Below are positions 1-5,655 of a stretch of DNA of 10,232 nucleotides, in pieces. Numbering within the stretch: the first letter of the stretch is position 1; each line of letters starts with the position of its first letter. The notes beneath the pieces are model-generated. The model worked only from the letters and a program-made list of their open reading frames with translations. It was not told where the DNA came from and ran no database searches. The position numbers were made by a program, and so were the translations under genes. Location: NCBI GenBank assembly GCA_946887295.1, contig CAMPKP010000129.1:1-10232 (forward strand). Direction: 5' to 3'. The DNA comes from an uncultured Gemmatimonadota bacterium (GTDB lineage: Bacteria; Gemmatimonadota; Gemmatimonadetes; Gemmatimonadales; GWC2-71-9).

Positions 1-140
1 GGCTTCATGAACGCCGCACTCGGCGTCCGCTTCTTGCCGGCCGACTTCTTGGTGGCCTTCTTCCTCGCGGTGGTCTTCCTGGCGGGCTTACGGGCGCTCT
101 TCTTGGCGGACTTCTTGGCTGCCTTCTTCTTGGTGGCCAT
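1..140 (-). CDS. SWIB/MDM2-domain protein with lysine-rich histone-like tail (N-terminal part only)
   Basis: Only the first 46 codons and part of the next are inside the window; the gene continues past the left edge. The visible part is a basic tail, MATKKKAAKKSAKKSARK onward, with 16 Lys and 4 Arg in 47 residues, mostly Lys written AAG. It ends in KRTPSAAFMKP. In bacterial SWIB/MDM2-domain proteins an (R/K)-x-P-x-AAFMKP stretch leads directly into the SWIB fold, and I base the call on this. The tail resembles histone H1 C-termini and suggests DNA or RNA binding in the cytoplasm; that is inference. The ATG is set by a good Shine-Dalgarno GGGAG (148-152) 7 nt upstream. It lies downstream of thrC on the same strand but across a 157-bp spacer with its own possible promoter, so it is probably a separate unit. 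The alternative is a plain histone-H1-like or alanine/lysine-rich protein without SWIB; the missing C-terminus would decide. Confidence 0.72.
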   Translation of the reverse strand, partial: MATKKKAAKKSAKKSARKPARKTTARKKATKKSAGKKRTPSAAFMK

Positions 141-147
141 CGCGTGT

Positions 148-152
148 CTCCC
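148..152 (-). promoter_or_regulatory. Ribosome binding site of the SWIB-type gene
   Basis: On the minus strand GGGAG lies 7 nt before the ATG at 138-140. It fixes the start of the lysine-rich protein and contrasts with the SD-less starts at 5059 and 5133. Confidence 0.6.
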
Positions 153-202
153 AGTGTTTGTGAGGACCGTGCGTGCCGCGTACCGCAGAACTCCCGTGAC
201 AA

Positions 203-230
203 ACAGTACACGACCGGCCCGGAGTTGCAA
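203..230 (-). promoter_or_regulatory. Possible promoter of the SWIB-type gene
   Basis: Reading the minus strand, TTGCAA (225-230, four of six matches to TTGACA) is followed after 16 nt by TACTGT (203-208, three of six matches to TATAAT, but fitting TANNNT). The predicted 5' UTR would be roughly 55 nt and would contain the GGGAG ribosome site. The match is weak. The -35 hexamer lies inside the loop of the inverted repeat at 211-269 and the -10 lies just outside its arm. Confidence 0.25.
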
Positions 231-269
231 TAGGGAAATGCCCGTTTTCCCTCGGGAGAGGGCCGGTCG
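211..269. repeat. Nested inverted repeats in the thrC-SWIB spacer
   Basis: CGACCGGCCC (211-220) and GGGCCGGTCG (260-269) form a perfect 10-bp inverted repeat. Inside it, GGGAAA (233-238) and TTTCCC (246-251) form a second 6-bp stem with a 7-nt loop. Competing short stems exist: CCCTC (249-253) with GAGGG (258-262), and GTCGC (266-270) with GCGAC (275-279). A further small stem, AGGGC (284-288) with GCCCT (294-298), abuts the thrC stop codon. No U-tract follows any of these in the direction of thrC transcription, so a classic intrinsic terminator is not shown. A structured 3' end of the thr mRNA, or an operator over the SWIB promoter, are both possible. Confidence 0.45.
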
Positions 270-297
270 CCCGAGCGACGCGCAGGGCGGAATGCCC

Positions 298-1593
298 TCA
301 TTCGCTCCGTTTCAGCGCCTGTTCCACGGCCCGCAGATCGGCCTCGATCTCCACCGGACGGTTCGCACCGGGCGGCGGCGGATCCCGCTCCACGTGATAC
401 TCGAGCAGCATGCCCGGGTCCTTCAGGATGTGCCCCGTGAGCACCGCCGCCACCCGCGCGCCGGGCGCGATGGTTCCCCGCCGCGCCAGCTCGCGGGCCC
501 CGGCGACGCTCGCCGCGCTGGCGGGCTCGCAGCCGACACCGCACGCGTCCACGGCCGCCTTCGCCTCGAGGATCTGCGCGTCGCTCACGGCGAGGACGAC
601 GCCGTTCGTCTCCCGGATCGCCCGCACCGCGCGGTCATGCGAGGCCGGATCGCCGATGCGGATCGCGGTCGCCACGGTCTCGGGCTCCACCCGATGGCGC
701 CGCCGGAATCCCTCCTCGAAGCTGCGCGCGAACGGCGCGGCTCCCTCCGCCTGCACGGCCGCGATGCGCGGCACCCTTGAGATCAGGCCCCACGCGCGCG
801 CCTCCCGCAGCGCCTTTCCGAAGGCGGCGGTGTTGCCCAGGTTGCCCGCGGGAAGGACGATCCAGTCGGGCGGATCCCACCGGAGCTGCTCGAGCAACTC
901 CAGCACGATGGTCTTCTGCCCCTCGATCCGGAACGGATTGATCGAGTTGAGCAGGTAGACGCCGAGCCGCTCGCTCGCCTCCTGGACCAGGCGGAGACAG
1001 TCGTCGAAGCCGCCGCGCACCAGCAGCGTGCGCGCCCCGTAGGCGAGCGACTGCGCCAGCTTGCCCGTGGCGACGTTTCCCGCCGGCACCAGCACCAGCG
1101 CCGGAATCCCCGCCTGCGCGGCGTAGGCCGCGAGCGAGGCGGAGGTGTTGCCGGTGGACGCGCAGGTCACCGCGCGGGCGCCGATCCGGAGGGCCTGGGT
1201 CACGCCGACGGTCATGCCCCGGTCCTTGAAGGAGCCGGTGGGGTTGTGACCTTCGTGCTTGAGCAGGAGACCCTGGATGCCGGTCCAGCGGTCCAGCGCG
1301 TCCCGGTGCAGCAGCGGCGTGTTGCCCTCGGGATGGGAGACCACCTGCTCGGCGGAGGGAAGGACCAGATCCTGGAAGCGCCAGACGCCGGATGCGGTGG
1401 CGCCGGGCGGGCGGCCCCGGCGCTCGGTGAGCCGCAGGAGCAGCTCCTCGCGGGTGAGGCCGGGCCGGCGGTGGGCGATCTCCAGCAACCCGCCGCATGC
1501 CGGGCAGCGGGAGCGCGGGTCGGTCTCGGTGAGCTCACCGCCGCACGCGACGCAGAGCTGCCAGCTCGCGGGGCGCTCCGTCTCGAACGTCAC
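298..1593 (-). CDS. thrC: Threonine synthase (PLP-dependent)
   Basis: Converts O-phospho-L-homoserine to L-threonine and phosphate, the last pathway step, in the cytoplasm; 431 residues. The N-terminus carries a zinc-ribbon-like Cys4 motif (C14-x2-C17 and C30-x2-C33, CVACGG and CPACGG), as in the zinc-ribbon class of threonine synthases. A substrate-side motif EGNTPLLHRD is near residue 90. The PLP Schiff-base lysine is K123 in NPTGSFKDRGM, and a phosphate-binding loop GNLGNTAAF follows in the middle of the protein. The start is GTG: its last two bases plus the next A form the thrB stop (GTGA, 4-bp overlap), which implies translational coupling. AGGG lies 5 nt upstream. No methionine codon occurs before the catalytic domain, so a later ATG would remove the zinc ribbon and part of the fold. 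The minus-strand reading frame stays open well upstream of this GTG, but that part is a shadow of thrB. Confidence 0.95.
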   Translation of the reverse strand: MTFETERPASWQLCVACGGELTETDPRSRCPACGGLLEIAHRRPGLTREELLLRLTERRGRPPGATASGVWRFQDLVLPSAEQVVSHPEGNTPLLHRDALDRWTGIQGLLLKHEGHNPTGSFKDRGMTVGVTQALRIGARAVTCASTGNTSASLAAYAAQAGIPALVLVPAGNVATGKLAQSLAYGARTLLVRGGFDDCLRLVQEASERLGVYLLNSINPFRIEGQKTIVLELLEQLRWDPPDWIVLPAGNLGNTAAFGKALREARAWGLISRVPRIAAVQAEGAAPFARSFEEGFRRRHRVEPETVATAIRIGDPASHDRAVRAIRETNGVVLAVSDAQILEAKAAVDACGVGCEPASAASVAGARELARRGTIAPGARVAAVLTGHILKDPGMLLEYHVERDPPPPGANRPVEIEADLRAVEQALKRSE

Positions 1594-2546
1594 CGCGACC
1601 CTGCTTCCTCGCGGCGCACGGTGGCCCCGGCGCGATCCACCGGACCGACCCGCACCCGGCACTCCACGCCTCCGGCGCGATACGCTGCTTCCATGGCGGC
1701 GGCGATCCGCTCGGCGCTCTCGCGCCCGCGGGCGAGCGCGAACGACGTGGGCCCGCTGCCCGAGATCGAGCTGCCCAGCGCGCCCGCGGCGAGCGCGGCG
1801 GCCTTGGCCTCGGGGAAGCCGGGCAGCAGCCCGGCGCGCGCGGGCTCGGCGATGCGGTCGTCGAGGGACCGGGCCAGCAGGTCGTAGTCGTCGAGGGCCA
1901 GTGCCGCGACCATCGCCGCCACGTGCGCCGCCTGGTGCAGCGCGACGGCGCGGGAGACCTCGCGCGGGAGCACGGCGCGGGCGTCCGCGGTCCGCATGCG
2001 CTGCTGGGGCTGCGCGAGCACCACGAACAGCTCGGCGGGGACCGGCAGCTGGATCACGTCGAGGGGATCGGTCGCGCGGATCAGCACGATCCCGCCGAGC
2101 AGCGAGGGCGCGATGTTGTCGGCGTGGCGCCCCGCGACCGCCTCCTCCGCATCGAGGCAGACCTCGATCAGCTCCATGCGGCCCAGCGGATCGCCCAGCA
2201 GCGCGTTCACCGCCACCGCGCCGGCCACCGCCGATGCGGCGCTTCCGCCCTGCCCGCCGGACAGTGGCAGACCCTTCCGCACCGTCAGACCGACGCCCCG
2301 GCCCTGCGCGCGCGCCCCGCCGGCACGCTCGATCACCGCGCGGGCGGCGAGCCCCGCGGTGTGCCGGTCCGTCTCCGTCGGCAGCTCCGGGTGTCCCGGG
2401 TCGAGCATTCGCACGCCGGGCTCCGACAGCCACTCGGCCCGAACCGTGTCGCCGTCACCCGCGACGGCGAGGCCGAGAATGTCGAGCCCCGGGCCGACGT
2501 TGCCCACGCTGCCGGGTGCGAACGCCGTGACGGCGCGGTCGCTCAT
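1590..2546 (-). CDS. thrB: Homoserine kinase (GHMP kinase family)
   Basis: Phosphorylates L-homoserine with ATP to O-phosphohomoserine, the ThrC substrate, in the cytoplasm; 318 residues, normal for the family. The three GHMP motifs are in order. Motif 1 is FAPGSVGNVGPGLDILGLA at residues 9-27. Motif 2, the phosphate loop, is PLSGGQGGSAAS at 94-105. Motif 3 is GSSISGSGPTSFAL starting at 258. Motif 2 departs from the common GLGSSAAS form: it reads GQGGSAAS, so the first of the two usual serines is glycine, while the glycines and the second serine are kept. The start ATG overlaps the thrA stop as ATGA and the 3' end overlaps thrC as GTGA, so all three thr genes look translationally coupled. Both the family motifs and the position between thrA and thrC support homoserine kinase over other GHMP kinases. 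Confidence 0.95.
   Translation of the reverse strand: MSDRAVTAFAPGSVGNVGPGLDILGLAVAGDGDTVRAEWLSEPGVRMLDPGHPELPTETDRHTAGLAARAVIERAGGARAQGRGVGLTVRKGLPLSGGQGGSAASAVAGAVAVNALLGDPLGRMELIEVCLDAEEAVAGRHADNIAPSLLGGIVLIRATDPLDVIQLPVPAELFVVLAQPQQRMRTADARAVLPREVSRAVALHQAAHVAAMVAALALDDYDLLARSLDDRIAEPARAGLLPGFPEAKAAALAAGALGSSISGSGPTSFALARGRESAERIAAAMEAAYRAGGVECRVRVGPVDRAGATVRREEAGSR
1599..1602 (-). promoter_or_regulatory. Ribosome binding site supporting the GTG start of thrC
   Basis: AGGG on the minus strand lies 5 nt upstream of the GTG at 1591-1593, inside the 3' end of thrB. It supports initiation at the GTGA overlap rather than at another codon. Confidence 0.4.
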
Positions 2547-5059
2547 GCGCCCGCCAGCCGGAGAATGTCGTTGAGCACCCCGGCCGCGGTGACTTCGGCC
2601 CCGGCTCCAGGCCCGCGAATGACCAGCGGGTTCGCCTTGTAGCGGGCGGTGGTGAAGACGACCTGGTTGTCGGATCCCTTGATCGTGGCGAGCGGACTCG
2701 CGAGCGGCACCGCCTTGAGCCCCACGGCGACCTTGCCCGGGGTGACGGTCGCGACGTAGCGGAGCACGTTGCCCTTGGCTCTGGCGGCGTCCACCCGGCG
2801 CTTCCAGCCGGCGTCCAGCTCGTCCAGGCGCTCCAGAAACTGCGGGAGCGCAAGCGCGCGGGCCCACGGGGGCACCAGCGATTCGACCGCCTTCCGGCTG
2901 AGCTCCCCGCGATAGCCGAGGAGCCGGCCGAGGATCAGCGCCTTCCGGCCGACGTCCATGCCGGAGAGGTCCTCGCGCGGGTCCGGCTCGGTGTACCCGA
3001 GCCGCATGGCTGAACGGACCGCGCGCGAGAAGGGGATGCCCTCACCCACCTCGGTGAGGACGAAGCCCAGCGTGCCGGAGAGCAGTCCCTCGATCCGCTC
3101 CACCCGGTCGCCCGACTCGGTCAGCTTGTGATAGGTGTCGATGATCGGCAGCCCGGCGCCGACCGTGGCCTCGTGGAGAATCCGCCGCCCCCGGGCGCGC
3201 GCCGTCTGCCAGAGCGCCTCGCTCGCGGCGCGGCGGCCCGCCAGCGGCAGCTTGTTCGCGAGGACCAGATCCATCCCGTGCGTGAGCGCCGCCTCGAGCG
3301 CCGCACCGGTGTCGTCCGCGGTGAGGTCTACCACCACCGGCCGGGTGAGCGCGTAGCCGGCGATGTGCTCGATCGCCTCCTCGGCGGTCCCGGGCCGCCC
3401 CCGCGGCGCCGAGGCGAGCGGGCGAGCCTTTCGCTTCTCCGCCGCGAGCGCGGCGAGCCGTCTCGGGGCGATCCCCTGGGGATCGAACACGAACCCGCTC
3501 CGGTCGATCACGGCAGCCACCTTGAGCGAGAGGGCCGGGCGCCGCACCCGCCCGATCATCGTCGCCAGGGTGCGGCCGATCTGGCCGAACCCCAGCAGCA
3601 CGATCTCCATGCGCTCGGGCCGGATGACCGCGCCCCCCGCGATCCGGGAGAGCTGGAAGGCCGCGTGGACCCGCCGCTGCGCCTCCGCCGCCTGCCGCGC
3701 CTCCACCACGACCGAGATGTTGAGCTCGGAGGAGCCCTGCGCGATGGCGACGACGTTGATGCCGCCCCCGGCGAGGGCGGAGAAGACGCCGGCGGCGATG
3801 CCGGGAGTGCCGTGCATGCCGAGTCCGACCACGGCGATCGTCGCCATGCTCGGGCTCACCTCGACGCCGTCGATCTCACCCCTGGCGATCTCGCCCCGGA
3901 ACTCGCGCGCGAGACCGGCCCGAGCCTCCTCCGCGAGAGGCTCCGGGACGCTGAAGCAGATCGAATGCTCCGAGGAGGCCTGGGAGATGAGCGAGACCGA
4001 GATCCCCCGCCCGTGCAGCGCGGCGAAGGTGCGCGCCGCGATGCCCGGGACGCCGAGCATGCCGTTGCCGGTGACCGTGAGGAGTGCCTGTCCGCCCGCG
4101 GCGGTGAGCGCCTTCACCGGGTTGCGGCCCGGCCCGACCCGCTCGGAGACCTCGGTGCCCGGCGATCCGGGATCTGCAAAAGGGCGCACGAAGACCGGGA
4201 TGCGGCGGCCGGTGACGGGGATCAGCGCGCGCGGGTGGAGGACCTTGGCGCCGTAGTACGCCAGCTCCGCCGCCTCGCGGGCGTGCAGCTGGGGAATGAC
4301 CCGGGCATCGGGCACCACGCGGGGATCGGCGGTCAGCAGACCGGGCACGTCCTTCCACAGGGAGACGCGGCCGGCCCCGAGCCCGCGGGCCAGGAGGGTG
4401 GCGGTGATGTCGGACCCGCCGCGGCCGAGCGTGGCGACCTGGCCGTCGGGCGTGGCGCCGAGGAAGCCGGGGACGACGGGCACGACGCCTTTCGCGAGGA
4501 GCGGCCCGAGCACGCGCTGCACCGCGCGATCGGTGCGGGCGTAGTCCGGCGAGGCCCCTCCGAACGCCGCGTCGGCATGGATCAGATCGAGCGCGTCCAC
4601 GTACCTGGCCCGGGCTCCGGCGGCCTCGAGCGCGGCGGAGACCAGCCGCGCGCTGAGCCGCTCCCCGCGGGAGACGAGATAGTCGGTGGTGCGCGGCGTG
4701 AGCTCCCGCAGGAGGCGGAGTCCCTGGGCCAGCGCCTCGAGCTCGGCGAAGCTGTCGCTGATGGCGAGCAGCACGTCGGCGCGGAGCCGGCCGCCCGGCA
4801 GCAGGGACCGCGCGACCTCGGCGTGCCGCGAGCGGAGCCGCGCGATCAGAGCCGCGACGGTGCGCGACTCGCCGGCTCCCGCCTGCTGCGCCACCTCCAG
4901 GAGCGCGTCGGTGGTCCCCGCCATCGCGGACACGACCACGACGGTCGGTTCCGGGCGATGGCGACGAACGATCTCGACCGCGTGGCGGACGGCAGTGGAA
5001 TCGGCCAGCGACGCACCGCCGAACTTGTGCACGTGTGGTGCTCGGCGGGGACGGGGCAT
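2543..5059 (-). CDS. thrA: Bifunctional aspartate kinase / homoserine dehydrogenase
   Basis: Carries out the first and third steps from aspartate to homoserine, in the cytoplasm; 838 residues, close to E. coli ThrA (820). The kinase domain (about 1-310) has HKFGGAS (catalytic K12), SRGERLSA, and GRGGSD (212-217). Two tandem ACT domains follow (about 318-395 and 405-475), with QASSEHSICF and QGSSELNISVVV, the usual site of amino-acid feedback. The homoserine dehydrogenase domain starts near M484 with LLGFGQIGRT (NAD(P) fold), then LVLANKLPLA, EATVGAGLPI, and GYTEPDPREDLSGMDVGRK (688-706), which carries the expected D697, D702 and K706. Which amino acid inhibits it (Thr, Lys or neither) cannot be read from sequence, so MetL-type behaviour is not excluded; the thrBC context favours ThrA. 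The start at 5059 has no Shine-Dalgarno but has a -10-like hexamer 6 nt upstream. An in-frame GTG at 5111-5113 would add 18 unconserved-looking residues and lie upstream of that hexamer. Confidence 0.95.
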   Translation of the reverse strand: MPRPRRAPHVHKFGGASLADSTAVRHAVEIVRRHRPEPTVVVVSAMAGTTDALLEVAQQAGAGESRTVAALIARLRSRHAEVARSLLPGGRLRADVLLAISDSFAELEALAQGLRLLRELTPRTTDYLVSRGERLSARLVSAALEAAGARARYVDALDLIHADAAFGGASPDYARTDRAVQRVLGPLLAKGVVPVVPGFLGATPDGQVATLGRGGSDITATLLARGLGAGRVSLWKDVPGLLTADPRVVPDARVIPQLHAREAAELAYYGAKVLHPRALIPVTGRRIPVFVRPFADPGSPGTEVSERVGPGRNPVKALTAAGGQALLTVTGNGMLGVPGIAARTFAALHGRGISVSLISQASSEHSICFSVPEPLAEEARAGLAREFRGEIARGEIDGVEVSPSMATIAVVGLGMHGTPGIAAGVFSALAGGGINVVAIAQGSSELNISVVVEARQAAEAQRRVHAAFQLSRIAGGAVIRPERMEIVLLGFGQIGRTLATMIGRVRRPALSLKVAAVIDRSGFVFDPQGIAPRRLAALAAEKRKARPLASAPRGRPGTAEEAIEHIAGYALTRPVVVDLTADDTGAALEAALTHGMDLVLANKLPLAGRRAASEALWQTARARGRRILHEATVGAGLPIIDTYHKLTESGDRVERIEGLLSGTLGFVLTEVGEGIPFSRAVRSAMRLGYTEPDPREDLSGMDVGRKALILGRLLGYRGELSRKAVESLVPPWARALALPQFLERLDELDAGWKRRVDAARAKGNVLRYVATVTPGKVAVGLKAVPLASPLATIKGSDNQVVFTTARYKANPLVIRGPGAGAEVTAAGVLNDILRLAGA

Positions 5060-5065
5060 GGGGGA

Positions 5066-5071
5066 AGTATA
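5066..5071 (-). promoter_or_regulatory. Predicted -10 element of the thr operon, leaderless start
   Basis: On the minus strand TATACT (five of six to TATAAT, also TANNNT) is followed by TCCCCC and then the thrA ATG. A 6-nt gap puts the expected transcription start at or next to the A of the ATG. The pyrimidine run cannot act as a Shine-Dalgarno. No recognisable TTGACA-like -35 is found 16-18 nt upstream, where the DNA is G-rich. A leaderless mRNA leaves no room for a thr leader peptide or attenuator. Confidence 0.55.
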
Positions 5072-5074
5072 CAA

Positions 5075-5107
5075 GAGGGGGAACGGGGGGCGGGCGTTCC
5101 GCCCCTC
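5075..5107. repeat. Imperfect dyad between the divergent starts, possible operator
   Basis: GGAACG (5080-5085) and CGTTCC (5095-5100) are a perfect 6-bp inverted repeat around a 9-nt GC core. With two single-base bulges the arms extend outward to GAGGGG on the left (5075-5080) and CCCCTC on the right (5102-5107). It lies between the two -10-like hexamers (5066-5071 and 5121-5126), covering where both -35 regions would be, so a regulator bound here could affect both units. Position and symmetry are seen; the operator role is inference. Confidence 0.35.
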
Positions 5108-5120
5108 CTCCACCTCGCAT

Positions 5121-5126
5121 TACATT
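5121..5126 (+). promoter_or_regulatory. Predicted -10 element of the TIGR03546/TIGR03545 pair, leaderless start
   Basis: TACATT (four of six to TATAAT, fits TANNNT) is followed by GCCCCC and then ATG at 5133. This is the same 6-nt spacing and C-run seen for thrA on the other strand. No purine-rich ribosome site precedes the ATG, so a leaderless transcript is predicted. No -35 match is visible. Confidence 0.45.
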
Positions 5127-5132
5127 GCCCCC

Positions 5133-5651
5133 ATGTTCGCTCTCCTCAAGCTGATCCAGTCGCTCATCAAGACGCTGCACTCGGAAGGCACGCCGGGACA
5201 GGTCGCGGCGGGAATCGCCCTGGGGTCGGCGCTCGGGCTCACGCCGCTGATGAACGTCCACAACCTCCTCGTGTTCTCTCTCATCCTGCTGCTCAACGTC
5301 TCGTTCGGCGGCGGGATGTTGGGCTGGGCGCTGTTCGTGCCCGTGGGCTTTCTGCTCGATCCGCTGTTCCACGCCATCGGGTTCCGGCTGCTCGGGGATC
5401 CCTCGCTGCGCCCCGTCTGGACCGAGTGGTACAACACCCCGCTCGTGCCCTATACCAACTTCAACAACACGGTGGTGCTGGGCAGCGTGGTGGGCTGGCT
5501 GGCGCTGGCGGTGCCGATCTTCTTCGCCGCGCGCTGGGGCGTGGCTCGCTACCGGGCGACGATCGGCGCGAGAGTGCAGCAGTCCAGGTTCTACAAGGCG
5601 CTCACCGCGTCCAAGGTGTACAACATCTACCGCCTCTTCCGGCCGGAGTGA
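5133..5651 (+). CDS. TIGR03546-type membrane protein of unknown function
   Basis: A 172-residue inner-membrane protein. After a short amphipathic start (MFALLKLIQSLIKTLHSEGT) come PGQVAAGIALGSALGLTPL (21-39), a hydrophobic segment at about 42-58, another at about 62-87 containing FVPVGFLLDPLFHAIGF, and a last membrane segment at about 113-133. A basic C-terminal tail follows (ARWGVARYRATIGARVQQSR). The G-x-AlG-x-a-G-l-tPl pattern recalls DUF2062-like membrane proteins. I recognise the protein as resembling the TIGR03546 family, largely because the next gene resembles TIGR03545, its usual neighbour. The function is not known. The gene is divergent from thrA and starts without a Shine-Dalgarno. 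It is followed after 4 nt by the partner gene, whose ribosome site lies in this gene's last codons, so the two are co-transcribed and probably translationally linked. Confidence 0.75.
   Translation: MFALLKLIQSLIKTLHSEGTPGQVAAGIALGSALGLTPLMNVHNLLVFSLILLLNVSFGGGMLGWALFVPVGFLLDPLFHAIGFRLLGDPSLRPVWTEWYNTPLVPYTNFNNTVVLGSVVGWLALAVPIFFAARWGVARYRATIGARVQQSRFYKALTASKVYNIYRLFRPE
5645..5648 (+). promoter_or_regulatory. Ribosome binding site of the TIGR03545-type gene
   Basis: GGAG overlaps the last two sense codons of the upstream gene and lies 7 nt before the ATG at 5656. It confirms this start and indicates dependence on translation of the upstream gene. Confidence 0.55.
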
Positions 5652-5655
5652 CGCG

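Noticed and set aside
5..544. Arg-rich minus-strand open frame across the thrC 3' end and the spacer
   Set aside because: It is a shadow of thrC in another frame, and it conflicts with the lysine-rich frame starting at 140 that has a ribosome site and a family-like sequence.
298..2433. 711-codon minus-strand frame as one long protein ending in ThrC
   Set aside because: The portion upstream of the GTG at 1593 is a shadow frame of thrB. The zinc ribbon and catalytic domain start after the GTG.
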